Position numbers and translations under genes: made by a program. Below the pieces are notes generated by a model that saw only the letters and a program-made list of their open reading frames with translations, was not told the origin of the DNA and did not search any database. Of a stretch of DNA of 64,000 nt, positions 16,873 through 27,199 are shown in pieces. Numbering within the stretch: the stretch's first letter is position 1; every line of letters starts with the position of its first letter. Origin of the DNA: Pedobacter ginsengisoli (GTDB taxonomy: Bacteria > Bacteroidota > Bacteroidia > Sphingobacteriales > Sphingobacteriaceae); contig NZ_CP024091.1 in the NCBI RefSeq assembly GCF_002736205.1, forward strand, positions 3,345,555 through 3,409,554, given 5' to 3'.

Positions 16873-17217
16873 TTTATTTTGTATTCTCGTCCTCCCTGAA
16901 CTTATTTCAGTATCCCTCAAGAGAAAGGAACTCTTACTAGTGCCTCATCCTAAGTGCTCAGAATAATCATCGCTTTATGAAAAATACCCTCAAAAAAAAC
17001 CAATATTTCAATCAACTTTTTTAGAGTTTTCCACATTTTAAGAAGAAAATACACAAATTTATAATGCTAGCATAACACCTATACCGAATACCGATTTCAT
17101 ATTTGGTATAGCAGTCACCACGTTAAGATATGAATTTGCATAATAAATTAGAATTATATTCTGCAATACAACAAAAATAAAGAATTATATTTTTTTTCAT
17201 TTATTTTCATTCACCTA
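16873..17217. other. Intergenic region with degenerate REP-like copy
   Basis: At 16885-16915 CTCGTCCTCCCTGAACTTATTTCAG resembles one half of the REP-like palindrome found at 30861 and 32041. Nothing else is recognisable; the rest is AT-rich and has no coding frame with a recognisable product. The ilv promoter and leader follow from 17218. Confidence 0.4.
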
Positions 17218-17248
17218 TTGATAGTTTAACTACCAAGCGGTAAATTGG
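17218..17248 (+). promoter_or_regulatory. Candidate ilv promoter
   Basis: TTG at 17218-17220 and TAAATTGG at 17241-17248 (7 of 8 to TAnnTTTG) are separated by 20 bases, the spacing expected for Bacteroidota sigma-ABfr promoters. A start near 17255 would give a short untranslated leader before the leader-peptide ATG at 17282. Confidence 0.5.
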
Positions 17249-17281
17249 ATTCTATAAAACAACAAGAAATTAAACAACGAT

Positions 17282-17365
17282 ATGAACCTTTCAGTCAACG
17301 TCTTATTTACTGTAATTGTTAACCTAATTCTCCTTCTGATTATTCAGAAGAATAAGGCGCTGTAA
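17282..17365 (+). CDS. ilv operon leader peptide (27 residues)
   Basis: ATG at 17282, TAA at 17363-17365. 15 of 27 residues are Leu, Ile or Val, including the run VIVNLILLLII at residues 11-21, which codes for exactly the amino acids made by the downstream operon. It ends 27 bases before a terminator hairpin, and its last codons can pair with that hairpin's left arm. This is the design of a ribosome-controlled attenuator: slow translation at the Leu/Ile/Val codons would allow read-through. The short length means that it is easily missed in annotation. The function is inferred from composition and structure. Confidence 0.8.
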   Translation: MNLSVNVLFTVIVNLILLLIIQKNKAL

Positions 17366-17419
17366 AGAAATATTTAATACTTAAAATATACTAAGCGCCA
17401 CCAAAAGTGGCGCTTTTTT
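17356..17419 (+). promoter_or_regulatory. Transcription attenuator of the ilv-leu operon
   Basis: The terminator is AAGCGCCAC (17393-17401), loop CAAAA, GTGGCGCTT (17407-17415), a perfect 9-bp stem with T6 at 17414-17419. The alternative antiterminator is GGCGCT (17356-17361, the last codons of the leader peptide) pairing with AGCGCC (17394-17399). A ribosome finishing the leader would cover GGCGCT and permit the terminator. A ribosome stalled upstream leaves it free to sequester the left arm. The ilvE start lies 39 bases after the T-tract. Confidence 0.8.
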
Positions 17420-17458
17420 AATGAAACATCTAAAATACAAAACATACCTGACAAAAAA

Positions 17459-18349
17459 ATGCAATACTTTAATTCAAATACCATACTTTACCTAAATGGG
17501 CGGTTCGAAAAATCGGCCGATACAAATGCCGATTTGTATGGTCAGTCGTTACATTACGGCTATGCAGTTTTTGAAGGAATCAGGGCTTATTCCACACATA
17601 ATGGAACCCGTATTTTTAAAGCCAGAGAGCATTTCGAAAGGTTAAAACGCTCTGCTGAATTAGTTCATATTCCATTTACCTGGGACATAAATAAATTAAT
17701 AAAACAAACATACAGACTACTGGAAATCAACAACTTAAAAGACGCATACGTTCGTCCATTAGTATACTGTCCTCCTGCCATGTCATTGATTGCGGCAAAA
17801 GAAGCCTCAATTATGATCTGTGCCTGGGAATGGGAAGCCTATCTTGGGCATAAGTTGCTTAAAGTATCTGTATCAAGTTTTGAGCGTCCGAATCCAAAAT
17901 CAACACCAATCGAGGCTAAGGTAAGCGGCAACTATGTTAACTCAATACTCGCCACTACAGAGGCCAAAAGTAAAGGATTTGATGAAGCATTGTTACTTGA
18001 TATGTATGGCAATGTTGCCGAAGCTCCGGGAGCCAATATCTTTATCGAAAAAAACGGCAAACTATACACCCCTCCTCTTGGAAACATTTTACCGGGTATT
18101 ACCCGCGCAACGGTAATAGAACTATGTCATATTTTAGATATAGAAATCATAGAAAAACACCTATCGGTAAAAGACCTGAAACATGCAGACAGTGCTTTTT
18201 TCTGTGGCACAGCTACTGAAATTGCAGGAATTGCATCTATTGATGAATATACATTCCCATTAAAATGGACGGAGACTGTAGGTGCAACAATACAACGTAC
18301 CTATAGATCTTTAGTATTAGAAAAACAGAATTACGAAGTAATCATATAA
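17459..18349 (+). CDS. ilvE: Branched-chain amino acid aminotransferase
   Basis: 296 residues, class IV PLP aminotransferase. SLHYGYAVFEGIRAY (res 30-44) is the substrate and cofactor entry motif. K154 in EAKVSGNYVNS binds PLP. The distal signature EAPGANIFIEKNG, then GNILPGITRATV, is typical of IlvE. It transfers the amino group from glutamate to the 2-oxo acids of Val, Leu and Ile. It is the first structural gene after the attenuator, so the whole downstream operon is probably controlled by that leader. Confidence 0.95.
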   Translation: MQYFNSNTILYLNGRFEKSADTNADLYGQSLHYGYAVFEGIRAYSTHNGTRIFKAREHFERLKRSAELVHIPFTWDINKLIKQTYRLLEINNLKDAYVRPLVYCPPAMSLIAAKEASIMICAWEWEAYLGHKLLKVSVSSFERPNPKSTPIEAKVSGNYVNSILATTEAKSKGFDEALLLDMYGNVAEAPGANIFIEKNGKLYTPPLGNILPGITRATVIELCHILDIEIIEKHLSVKDLKHADSAFFCGTATEIAGIASIDEYTFPLKWTETVGATIQRTYRSLVLEKQNYEVII

Positions 18350-18388
18350 CTATTATAATAAATAACAAAAAAGACCTAACCATATAAT

Positions 18389-20086
18389 ATGTCACAAACA
18401 CCAGAAATCAATCGCTACAGTAAAACTTTCACACAAGACCCAACACAACCAGCTGCACAGGCAATGTTGTACGGAATTGGTTTAACTAAAGCAGATATGG
18501 ATAAAGCTCAGGTTGGTATTGCCAGCATGGGTTATGATGGAAACACCTGCAACATGCATTTAAATGATTTAGCCAAAATCGTTAAAGATGGTGTATGGAA
18601 AAATGACATGGTCGGTTTAACATTCAGCACTATTGGTGTTAGTGATGGTATGTCAAACGGAACAGAGGGAATGCGTTACTCTTTAGTATCAAGAGATGTT
18701 ATTGCCGATTCAATTGAAACCATTTGTGGTGGACAATACTACGATGGGTTAATCACTATACCTGGTTGCGATAAAAATATGCCGGGATCTATCATGGCAA
18801 TGGGTCGTTTAAATCGCCCTGCTATTATGGTTTATGGTGGAAGTATCCACTCCGGAAACTATAAAGGAAAAGCATTGAATATCGTTTCAGCTTTCGAGGC
18901 ACTAGGACAAAAATTAGCTGGCAACTTAGAAGAAGAAGATTTTCAGGGCGTAATCAAAAATGCTTGCCCCGGTGCAGGTGCATGTGGCGGTATGTATACA
19001 GCTAATACTATGGCATCTGCTATCGAAGCATTAGGTATGAGTTTACCTTATAGCTCATCCTACCCTGCATTAAGTGAAGAAAAAAGAAATGAATGCCTGG
19101 AAGCTGGTAAAGCCATCAGAATTCTGTTAGAAAAAAATATCCTTCCTTCAGATATCATGACTGAAAGATCTTTCCATAATGCTATAGTAACCGTTATGGT
19201 TTTAGGTGGTTCTACAAATGCAGTATTGCACTTAATTGCAATGGCTAAATCTGTAGGCTTAAACTTACAACTTAGCGACTTCCAAAAAATCAGCGACAGC
19301 ACTCCTGTACTTGGCGATTTAAAACCAAGCGGAACTTATCTGATGGAAGATTTACATGAAATTGGTGGTGTACCTGCAGTATTAAAATATTTAATAAAAG
19401 TTGGCTTAGTTCATGGCGATTGCATTACCGTTACCGGCAAAACCTTAGCAGAGAACGTTGCTGATGCAGTAGATCTTGATTTCGACAAACAAAAAATCAT
19501 ATTCCCTGTAACTGAACCGATTAAAGAAACAGGACACTTACAAATGCTTTACGGCAACCTTGCCACTAAAGGTGCTGTAGCTAAAATCAGCGGTAAAGAA
19601 GGCGAAAAATTTGTAGGCCCTGCCCGTGTATTTGACGGAGAACAAAAACTGATTGCTGGAATCCAAAGCGGAAAAGTAAAAAGCGGAGACGTAGTAGTAA
19701 TCAGACAGGTAGGTCCTAAAGGAGCACCTGGTATGCCCGAAATGCTAAAACCTACCTCTGTTATTATAGGTGCAGGCCTGGGCAAAACTGTTGCTTTAAT
19801 TACAGATGGTCGTTTTTCTGGTGGTACTCACGGTTTTGTAGTAGGCCACATCACTCCTGAAGCATGGGATGGCGGAAACATCGCCTTGGTTCATGACGAC
19901 GATATCATTACTATCGATGCAGTAAACAACTCAATAGATGTTCATTTAACTGATGAACAACTGGCTACCCGCCGTGCGGTTTGGAAACAACTACCACCGC
20001 CCGTCACCAAAGGAGTACTCTATAAATACCTTAAACAAGTAAGCAATGCAAGCGAAGGCTGTGTTACTGATGCTTACAACGATTAA
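18389..20086 (+). CDS. ilvD: Dihydroxy-acid dehydratase
   Basis: 565 residues. Iron-sulfur ligands are visible in [11 protein letters not shown] and [18 protein letters not shown], with the first conserved region GNTCNMHL containing another Cys. C-terminal [15 protein letters not shown] is conserved in the IlvD/Edd family. It dehydrates 2,3-dihydroxy acids to 2-oxo acids, the third step of Ile/Val synthesis. It follows ilvE by 39 bases and precedes ilvB by 34. Confidence 0.97.
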   Translation: MSQTPEINRYSKTFTQDPTQPAAQAMLYGIGLTKADMDKAQVGIASMGYDGNTCNMHLNDLAKIVKDGVWKNDMVGLTFSTIGVSDGMSNGTEGMRYSLVSRDVIADSIETICGGQYYDGLITIPGCDKNMPGSIMAMGRLNRPAIMVYGGSIHSGNYKGKALNIVSAFEALGQKLAGNLEEEDFQGVIKNACPGAGACGGMYTANTMASAIEALGMSLPYSSSYPALSEEKRNECLEAGKAIRILLEKNILPSDIMTERSFHNAIVTVMVLGGSTNAVLHLIAMAKSVGLNLQLSDFQKISDSTPVLGDLKPSGTYLMEDLHEIGGVPAVLKYLIKVGLVHGDCITVTGKTLAENVADAVDLDFDKQKIIFPVTEPIKETGHLQMLYGNLATKGAVAKISGKEGEKFVGPARVFDGEQKLIAGIQSGKVKSGDVVVIRQVGPKGAPGMPEMLKPTSVIIGAGLGKTVALITDGRFSGGTHGFVVGHITPEAWDGGNIALVHDDDIITIDAVNNSIDVHLTDEQLATRRAVWKQLPPPVTKGVLYKYLKQVSNASEGCVTDAYND

Positions 20087-20120
20087 TTAATTAGAAACCC
20101 CTATACCTAAATATACAACA

Positions 20121-21860
20121 ATGGATACAGCACACGAGGAAACAACAACCTTAACAGAGCCAAAAAAAACAACTACCGTTTCAGGTTCTGTAGCTTTATT
20201 GGAAGGATTAATAGCTGAGGGTACCGATACTATTTTTGGTTACCCAGGCGGAGCCATCATGCCTATTTATGATGCATTATACGATTACAAAGATAAATTA
20301 CAACATATTCTAGTGCGTCATGAACAAGGCGGCACGCATGCTGGTCAGGGTTACGCACGTACTTCGGGTAAAGTAGGCGTTGTTTTTGCAACCAGCGGCC
20401 CCGGCGCAACAAACCTTGTTACCGGTTTAGCCGATGCCCAGATAGACAGCACTCCTATGGTTTGCATTACCGGTCAGGTATTTGCACAATTTTTAGGAAC
20501 AGATGCCTTCCAGGAAACCGATGTAATTAACATCACTACTCCGGTAACAAAATGGAACTATCAGGTGACCGATGCCAATGAAATCCCTAGTGTACTAGCA
20601 AAAGCTTTTTACATTGCACGCAGTGGAAGACCAGGACCGGTTTTAATAGACATTACTAAAAATGCGCAGTTACAGATGTTCGAATACGAAGGATATACTC
20701 CTTGCGAACATATCCGTAGCTACCGCCCGAAACCACTAATTAGAAAAGAGTATATCGAGCAGGCTGCTGCGTTAATTAATGGTGCAAAAAAACCTTTCAT
20801 CCTATTCGGGCAAGGTGTATTATTAGGTACTGCTGAGCAAGAATTTAAGGCTTTTGTAGAAAAAAGCGGTATTCCGGCAGCATGGACCATATTAGGTGCA
20901 GGTGCAATTCCTACAGACCACCCATTAAATGTTGGTATGCTAGGTATGCACGGAAACTATGGCCCCAACGTACAAACCAATGCCTGCGATGTTTTAATCG
21001 CAATCGGTATGCGTTTCGACGACAGGGTTACGGGTCGCTTAGATAAATATGCAAAACAGGCAAAAGTTATTCATTTGGATATTGACCCTGCTGAAATCGA
21101 TAAAAACGTAAAGGCTGATGTACCTGTTTGGGGCGATTGTAAAGAGACTTTACCATTGTTAACTGCTTTGGTTGATCAGAAGTCACATAGCGAATGGGTA
21201 GAAGAATTCAGGGCTTTTGATGAAACTGAACAAGAAACAGTAATACAAAAAGAACTAAACCCAGAAAGTGGTGAGCTTACCATGGGCGAGGTTATCAATA
21301 AATTAAATGACCTAACCAAAGGTGATGCTGTTATTGTTACCGATGTTGGCCAGCATCAAATGGTTGCCTGCCGTTATGCCAAGTTTAACCAAACCAGAAG
21401 CAATATTACCAGCGGTGGTTTAGGCACAATGGGCTTTGGTTTACCAGCTGCAATTGGGGCTAAATTTGGTGCCCCGGAGCGTACAGTAGTTGCCATTATT
21501 GGCGATGGTGGTTTCCAGATGACTTGTCAGGAATTAGGTACCATTATGCAAAGCGGTATCGATGTTAAAATCATGATTCTGAATAACAGATTCTTAGGTA
21601 TGGTTCGTCAGTGGCAGCAATTGTTTCACGAAAAGCGTTATTCTTTTGTTGACATTACCAGTCCTGACTTTGTAAAACTTGCTGATTCTTACTACATCGC
21701 AGGTAAAAAAGTTTCAGAGCGCGAAGACCTTGTTGCAGCACTACAAGAAATGTTGAACCACAAAGGTTCATACCTTTTGGAGGTAATGGTAGCAAAAGAA
21801 AATAATGTGTTTCCAATGGTTCCACAAGGTAGTAGCGTAAGTGAAATCAGACTTAAATAA
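20121..21860 (+). CDS. ilvB: Acetolactate synthase large subunit
   Basis: 579 residues with the three domains of ThDP enzymes. The N-terminal part has GYPGGAIMPIYDAL and the catalytic Glu in VRHEQGGTHAGQGYAR. The middle FAD-type domain contains GMRFDDRVTGR. The C-terminal ThDP domain has GDGGFQMTCQEL...ILNN. It condenses pyruvate with pyruvate or 2-oxobutyrate. The regulatory subunit is encoded 9 bases downstream. Confidence 0.97.
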   Translation: MDTAHEETTTLTEPKKTTTVSGSVALLEGLIAEGTDTIFGYPGGAIMPIYDALYDYKDKLQHILVRHEQGGTHAGQGYARTSGKVGVVFATSGPGATNLVTGLADAQIDSTPMVCITGQVFAQFLGTDAFQETDVINITTPVTKWNYQVTDANEIPSVLAKAFYIARSGRPGPVLIDITKNAQLQMFEYEGYTPCEHIRSYRPKPLIRKEYIEQAAALINGAKKPFILFGQGVLLGTAEQEFKAFVEKSGIPAAWTILGAGAIPTDHPLNVGMLGMHGNYGPNVQTNACDVLIAIGMRFDDRVTGRLDKYAKQAKVIHLDIDPAEIDKNVKADVPVWGDCKETLPLLTALVDQKSHSEWVEEFRAFDETEQETVIQKELNPESGELTMGEVINKLNDLTKGDAVIVTDVGQHQMVACRYAKFNQTRSNITSGGLGTMGFGLPAAIGAKFGAPERTVVAIIGDGGFQMTCQELGTIMQSGIDVKIMILNNRFLGMVRQWQQLFHEKRYSFVDITSPDFVKLADSYYIAGKKVSEREDLVAALQEMLNHKGSYLLEVMVAKENNVFPMVPQGSSVSEIRLK

Positions 21861-21869
21861 TTAAAGATC

Positions 21870-22487
21870 ATGAGCAATTCCAACGACATAGAAATAAACG
21901 GAAAACAGGAATTTACGATTACTGCTTATACCGAAAATAGAATAGGCATACTTAACCGTATAGCCATCATCTTCTCCAGAAGAAAAATTAATATTGAAAG
22001 TTTAAACACCTCGCCTTCAGAAATTGAACACATTCACCGTTTCAATATTTTGATTCATGAAACTGAAGAGGTTGTTCGTAAATTAGCCCGTCAGATAGAA
22101 AAACAGGTAGAAGTATTAAAAGTATATTATAATACAAACGAAGATATCATCTGGCAGGAAATGGCATTATATAAAGTACCTACAGACACTATTGCAGAGA
22201 AAGTATCTGTAGAGCGTTTACTTCGCGAAAATGGAGCAAGAGCAGTTGTGATCCGTAAAGATTATACTGTTTTTGAAACTACCGGTCACAGAGAAGAAAC
22301 TGATAAACTGATTGAGGTTTTACAACCACACGGATTAATAGAATTTGTAAGAAGCGCCAGGGTCGCAATTATTAAAGACAGCGAAGGTTTTAACCGTAAG
22401 CTAAGAGAATTTGAGCGCAGAGAACCTGGCGAGGATGTGATAGAAAACGAATTCTTAGATCAGGAAAAGAATGTATTTAGCATGTAA
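21870..22487 (+). CDS. ilvN: Acetolactate synthase small (regulatory) subunit
   Basis: 205 residues. The N-terminal ACT domain (EFTITAYTENRIGILNRIAI) contains the fold that binds valine for feedback control in this family. The C-terminal domain (~95-175), with ERLLRENGARAVVIRKDYTVFE and HGLIEFVRSARVAI, is the ALS_ss_C type. Longer than IlvN of enterics and closer to IlvH in size. It lies 9 bases after ilvB, so the two are translated together. Confidence 0.93.
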   Translation: MSNSNDIEINGKQEFTITAYTENRIGILNRIAIIFSRRKINIESLNTSPSEIEHIHRFNILIHETEEVVRKLARQIEKQVEVLKVYYNTNEDIIWQEMALYKVPTDTIAEKVSVERLLRENGARAVVIRKDYTVFETTGHREETDKLIEVLQPHGLIEFVRSARVAIIKDSEGFNRKLREFERREPGEDVIENEFLDQEKNVFSM

Positions 22488-22516
22488 TTCACTGCAAAGT
22501 GAATAAGAACAATAAA

Positions 22517-22984
22517 ATGGAAAACTATCTTTTTAATACCATAAGACAGACCAGAAAAAACTTCATACAGTTGATTGAAACCTCAACAGTTGAAGAATTA
22601 AATGAGGTGCCAGCAGGTTTTAACAACAATATGATCTGGAATTTCGGGCATATAATAGTTAGCCAGCAATTACTTTGCTACAAACTTGCGGGGCTTACCC
22701 CTTCAATAGATCCTCAATATATTTTGTCTTATCAAAAAGGAACAAAACCTGAAAAGTTCATCACAGCTGAAGAAATAAACAATTTAAAAGAATTGATGCT
22801 CAACACAATAGATGAGCTTGCTACAGACCTAAGCAATAATGTTTTCGTAAATTACCATGGTTTTATCACCAGTTATGGAGTTGAATTAAACAGCACGGCC
22901 GAAGCAATTCAGTTTTTTCCAATACATGATGCCTTTCATTACGGATGTGCGTCATCAATTAAAAAAGCATTAAACAAAAAGTAA
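22517..22984 (+). CDS. DinB-like putative metal-dependent protein in the ilv operon
   Basis: 155 residues from the ATG at 22517 ([16 protein letters not shown]); a GTG at 22499 is also open. It is a four-helix DinB/DfsB-type protein with candidate metal-binding histidines in WNFGHIIVS and in [10 protein letters not shown]. DinB-family proteins include bacillithiol or mycothiol transferases and many of unknown function. It lies between ilvN and ilvC in the same direction with short gaps, so it is cotranscribed, yet no step of the pathway needs it. The function is unknown. Confidence 0.7.
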   Translation: MENYLFNTIRQTRKNFIQLIETSTVEELNEVPAGFNNNMIWNFGHIIVSQQLLCYKLAGLTPSIDPQYILSYQKGTKPEKFITAEEINNLKELMLNTIDELATDLSNNVFVNYHGFITSYGVELNSTAEAIQFFPIHDAFHYGCASSIKKALNKK

Positions 22985-23019
22985 ATAAGAATCTTAACAA
23001 CAAAAAAACCGATAAAACG

Positions 23020-24501
23020 ATGTCAAATTATTTTAACACATTACCTCTTAGAGAAAAATTAAACCAATTGGGTGTTTGCGATTTCATGGACAGTTCAGAA
23101 TTTCTTGATGGCGTAAATGCACTAAAAGGAAAAAAACTGGTAATTGTAGGTTGTGGAGCACAAGGCCTTAACCAAGGTTTAAATTTAAGAGATAGTGGTT
23201 TAAATGTTGCCTATACATTAAGAAAAGAAGCTATTGAAGGCAAAAGAGATTCATGGAAAAATGCCACAGAAAACAACTTTACTGTTGGCACTTACGAAGA
23301 ATTAATCCCTACAGCCGATGTAGTTATTAACCTTACTCCTGATAAACAACATACTGCAGTTGTAACTGCAATTATGCCATTAATGAAACAAGGTGCTACT
23401 TTATTGTACTCGCACGGTTTTAACATTGTGGAAGAAGGAATGCAGATCCGTAAAGATATTACCGTAATCATGGTAGCTCCAAAATGCCCTGGAAGTGAGG
23501 TAAGAGCAGAATATGTAAGAGGTTTTGGCGTACCTACCCTTATTGCGGTACACCCTGAGAACGATCCTGAAGGAAAAGGCTTAGCACAAGCTAAAGCTTA
23601 CTGCGTTGGAACTGGCGGCCATAGAGCTGGTGTATTAAAATCATCTTTTGTTGCCGAAGTGAAATCAGATTTAATGGGCGAGCAAACTATTCTTTGTGGT
23701 TTATTACAAACCGGTTCAATTCTTTCATTTGATAAAATGGTTGAAAAAGGAATTGATGCTGGTTACGCTTCTAAACTTGTTCAATACGGTGTTGAAGTAA
23801 TTACTGAAGCATTAAAACATGGTGGTGTTTCGGGCATGATGGACAGATTAAGCAACGTAGCTAAAATCAAAGCTTTTGAAATCTCAGAAGAATTGAAAGA
23901 CATTATGCGTCCGCTATTCCAAAAACATCAGGATGACATCATGAGTGGCGAATTTAGCCGCACAATGATGGAAGACTGGGCTGCCGGCGATAAAAACTTA
24001 TTAGCATGGCGTGCAGCTACAGGAGAAACTGCTTTCGAAAAAACTCCTGCAGGTGATGTAAAAATAGGTGAGCAAGAATATTTTGACAACTATACTTTAA
24101 TGGTTGCTTTTGTTAGAGCTGGTGTTGAATTGGCTTTCGAAACAATGGTACAAGCTGGTATTAAACCAGAATCTGCTTACTATGAGTCATTACACGAAAC
24201 TCCACTTATTGCAAACACCATTGCACGTAAAAAATTATTCGAAATGAACCGTGTTATCTCTGACACTGCCGAGTACGGTTGCTACCTGTTTGATTATGCT
24301 TGTAAACCTTTACTAGCTGATTTCATGACTAAAGTAGATACTGACCTGGTAGGTAAAAACTTTAACGAAGGTAAAGATGGTTCAGTTGATAACAGAACAT
24401 TAATTGCAATTAATGAAGCACTTCGCAGTCATGAAGTTGAAGTAGTAGGCGCTAGATTAAGAAAAGCAATGACTGCGATGAAATCTATAAAAACAGCATA
24501 A
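23020..24501 (+). CDS. ilvC: Ketol-acid reductoisomerase (class II, long form)
   Basis: 493 residues, the long duplicated form also found in enterobacteria. The NADPH-binding motif [19 protein letters not shown] is followed by [16 protein letters not shown]. The two C-terminal knotted domains contain the acidic metal ligands ([23 protein letters not shown]). It rearranges and reduces acetolactate and acetohydroxybutyrate. It is followed after 7 bases by an ABC ATPase gene. Confidence 0.97.
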   Translation: MSNYFNTLPLREKLNQLGVCDFMDSSEFLDGVNALKGKKLVIVGCGAQGLNQGLNLRDSGLNVAYTLRKEAIEGKRDSWKNATENNFTVGTYEELIPTADVVINLTPDKQHTAVVTAIMPLMKQGATLLYSHGFNIVEEGMQIRKDITVIMVAPKCPGSEVRAEYVRGFGVPTLIAVHPENDPEGKGLAQAKAYCVGTGGHRAGVLKSSFVAEVKSDLMGEQTILCGLLQTGSILSFDKMVEKGIDAGYASKLVQYGVEVITEALKHGGVSGMMDRLSNVAKIKAFEISEELKDIMRPLFQKHQDDIMSGEFSRTMMEDWAAGDKNLLAWRAATGETAFEKTPAGDVKIGEQEYFDNYTLMVAFVRAGVELAFETMVQAGIKPESAYYESLHETPLIANTIARKKLFEMNRVISDTAEYGCYLFDYACKPLLADFMTKVDTDLVGKNFNEGKDGSVDNRTLIAINEALRSHEVEVVGARLRKAMTAMKSIKTA

Positions 24502-24508
24502 ATAATAA

Positions 24509-25990
24509 ATGTCACAGCCCGTCGTCCATATCACAAAACTAAATTTAAAGTATCAGCACAAACCTGTGTTAAAGGATTTGAACTGGACTATAAATCGTAG
24601 TGAGAATTGGTTATTGTGCGGCGCAAGCGGAAGTGGCAAAACAACATTAGCTAAAGCTATGGCCGGTATAGGCCATAGCTACAGCAATATTGAAATCAAC
24701 TTTAATCAACAAAGCAGCTTACCTGCTATAGTTTATTATGTAGCCAATTGGTTTCAATTTAAAGACTTAGAAGGTCAATCTAATTTCTACTATCAGCAGC
24801 GTTACAATAAACAATCAACAGAAACCACAGCCACGGTAAAAGCTGAATTGGAAAGCTTTGGCAAAAAACATTCTCTTTCATTTAATGAAGCAGATAAAGT
24901 TTTAAATGCCTTAGGATTTTCAAAATTAAAAACGGCTACACTTATACAGTTATCCAGCGGAGAACATAAAAAACTACAGTTGGTTAAAGCGTTATGGTTA
25001 AAGCCTCAATTGTTAATCCTCGATTTGCCTTACAACGGTCTCGATGTACTTTCCCGTAAAAACTTAAACACCCTACTTCAGGAAATTTCTGATGAAGGAA
25101 CACAATTGATCTTAATTAGCAACGAAACCGAGCTGCCTGGCTGCATCAACCGCATTGCCAAAATTGAACAAGGCAAACTTGTCGAAATTTCGGCTGATGA
25201 GCGTACATGGAATGATACGGAAACACACCATAAACCTGTTCCATCATTTCTGAATGAAACAGTTGTCAACACATCGTCCGAAGAAATCATCAGAATGATC
25301 AATGTAAATATCAGTTATGGCGAAAAACAGGTGTTAAAAAATATCAACTGGGAAGTTAAAGCCGGAGAAAAATGGGTATTGCATGGTCATAATGGTTCCG
25401 GAAAATCAACCCTGTTAAGTTTAATCTGTGGAGATCATCCTCAGGCTTACGCCAATGATTTCCATTTGTTTGGAAACAAAAGAGGTAGCGGAGAAAGTAT
25501 CTGGGAAATTAAAGAACGAATTGGATTAATATCACCAGAATTACACTGGTATTTTGATCCTTCAGCAACTGTTTGGCAAAGTATTGTTTCTGGCTTTTAC
25601 GATAGCTCAGGCCTATTCTGCGATCCGGGATATTCAAAAAAAGCACAAACTGACGAATTGATCCATTATTTCGGCTTAGACGATTATAAAAATACCTTGA
25701 TGAACGAACTTCCTCTTGGTAAACAAAGGCTGGCACTATTAGCCCGTACCATTGTAAAGAATCCGGAGTTGTTGATATTGGATGAACCATGTCAGGGATT
25801 AGATCAGCAGCAAACGCTGCATTTTAACAAATTGGTTGATGAATTATGTAAAAATGGCACAACATTAATTTACGTTGGTCATTTTGAATCGCAGATACCT
25901 GGCTGTATCGAAAAAAGAATTTTATTAGAAAACGGTGAGGTTAATTCCGTAGAAATATTGCACAAAAAACCTATACTAACTAAAAACTAA
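24509..25990 (+). CDS. Tandem ABC ATPase (ModF/PhrA-like), no membrane domain
   Basis: 493 residues with two nucleotide-binding domains and no transmembrane segments. NBD1 has Walker [10 protein letters not shown] (38-46) and signature LSSGEHKK (148-155), but its Walker B reads LILDLP (Glu to Leu) and the H-loop His is Asn (LISNETE). NBD2 has GHNGSGKST (293-301), LILDEP with E426 and H-loop YVGHFE, but a degenerate signature LPLGKQR. Thus one composite ATP site is canonical and the other is dead. ModF/PhrA proteins are soluble and poorly understood. Sandwiched between ilvC and leuA with 7- and 4-base gaps, it is clearly in the operon. Confidence 0.8.
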   Translation: MSQPVVHITKLNLKYQHKPVLKDLNWTINRSENWLLCGASGSGKTTLAKAMAGIGHSYSNIEINFNQQSSLPAIVYYVANWFQFKDLEGQSNFYYQQRYNKQSTETTATVKAELESFGKKHSLSFNEADKVLNALGFSKLKTATLIQLSSGEHKKLQLVKALWLKPQLLILDLPYNGLDVLSRKNLNTLLQEISDEGTQLILISNETELPGCINRIAKIEQGKLVEISADERTWNDTETHHKPVPSFLNETVVNTSSEEIIRMINVNISYGEKQVLKNINWEVKAGEKWVLHGHNGSGKSTLLSLICGDHPQAYANDFHLFGNKRGSGESIWEIKERIGLISPELHWYFDPSATVWQSIVSGFYDSSGLFCDPGYSKKAQTDELIHYFGLDDYKNTLMNELPLGKQRLALLARTIVKNPELLILDEPCQGLDQQQTLHFNKLVDELCKNGTTLIYVGHFESQIPGCIEKRILLENGEVNSVEILHKKPILTKN

Positions 25991-25994
25991 AAGT

Positions 25995-27158
25995 ATGTTA
26001 CACGATCCAAATAGAGTTTATGTGTTTGACACCACGTTGCGTGATGGTGAACAAGTCCCGGGTTGCCAGTTAACAACCCCAGAGAAAATAGAAATCGCCA
26101 AAGAATTGGAAACCCTCGGTGTGGACATTATTGAAGCAGGGTTCCCCATTTCAAGCCCGGGTGATTTCCAAAGTGTAGTAGAGCTCTCTAAAGCCGTATC
26201 TGAGCCTATCATCTGTGCGCTTACACGTGCAAATAAAGGCGATATAGATTCTGCAGTAGCTGCATTAAAATTTGCAAAACGTCCACGGATCCATACAGGT
26301 ATTGGCTCGTCCGATATGCACATCAAACATAAATTCAACAGCACAAGAGAAGATATTCTGGCACGTGCAGTTGAAGCTGTTAAATATGCCAAGCAATTTG
26401 TAGAAGATATTGAATTCTATGCAGAAGATGCAGGTCGTGCCGATGAACGTTTTCTTGCCCAAATGGTAGAAGCCGTTATTGCTGCCGGTGCTACTGTAGT
26501 AAACATACCAGATACAAATGGTTATTGCTTACCTGATCAATACGGACGCAAAATCAAGTTCCTTAAAGAGAACGTAAAAAATATTGACAATGCCATCATA
26601 TCTGTACATTGCCATAATGATTTAGGTTTAGCTACAGCAAATTCAATTGCAGGATTACAAAACGGTGCCCGTCAAATTGAAGGCACAATTAATGGCATTG
26701 GTGAGCGCGCAGGTAATACCTCTATTGAAGAGGTAGTAATGATTTTAAAAACACACCAAACATTAGGCTTGCATACCAATATCAATACTAAAAACTTTTA
26801 TGAGCTAAGCCGTATGGTTAGTTCGCAAATGCGTATGCCGGTACAGCCAAACAAAGCAATTGTTGGTAGCAATGCTTTTGCACATAGCTCAGGTATCCAC
26901 CAGGATGGTTTCTTAAAAAACCGCGAAAACTACGAAATTATTCGCCCTGAAGATGTTGGTTTCCCAGATGCAAGTATTGTACTTACCGCACGCAGTGGCC
27001 GCCATGCTTTAAAATTCCATTTAGAGCGTTTAGGTTTTACTTTAAATAAAGAAGAATTAGGAGAAGCCTATCTGCGTTTCCTTACAGTGGCAGATAGTAA
27101 ATTAGATATCAATGATGATGATCTTTTGTTATTAATGGGTAAGCAGCAATTAGCTTAA
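25995..27158 (+). CDS. leuA: 2-isopropylmalate synthase, catalytic-domain-only form
   Basis: 387 residues. A DRE-TIM barrel with [12 protein letters not shown] near the N-terminus, metal-binding [12 protein letters not shown] and [26 protein letters not shown] belongs to the linker subdomain. The C-terminal LeuA allosteric (leucine-binding) domain of ~130 residues, present in E. coli-type enzymes of ~520 residues, is absent. It condenses acetyl-CoA with 2-oxoisovalerate. A second, full-length paralogue lies at 29294-30811. Confidence 0.9.
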   Translation: MLHDPNRVYVFDTTLRDGEQVPGCQLTTPEKIEIAKELETLGVDIIEAGFPISSPGDFQSVVELSKAVSEPIICALTRANKGDIDSAVAALKFAKRPRIHTGIGSSDMHIKHKFNSTREDILARAVEAVKYAKQFVEDIEFYAEDAGRADERFLAQMVEAVIAAGATVVNIPDTNGYCLPDQYGRKIKFLKENVKNIDNAIISVHCHNDLGLATANSIAGLQNGARQIEGTINGIGERAGNTSIEEVVMILKTHQTLGLHTNINTKNFYELSRMVSSQMRMPVQPNKAIVGSNAFAHSSGIHQDGFLKNRENYEIIRPEDVGFPDASIVLTARSGRHALKFHLERLGFTLNKEELGEAYLRFLTVADSKLDINDDDLLLLMGKQQLA

Positions 27159-27199
27159 CCTCAATTTCATAAGAAGATTCATAATAAAAAAAGAAAAAA

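Noticed and set aside
17218-17458. T-box or riboswitch control of the ilv operon
   Set aside because: No T-box bulge sequence, specifier loop or known riboswitch core is visible; the leader peptide with its terminator explains the region better.
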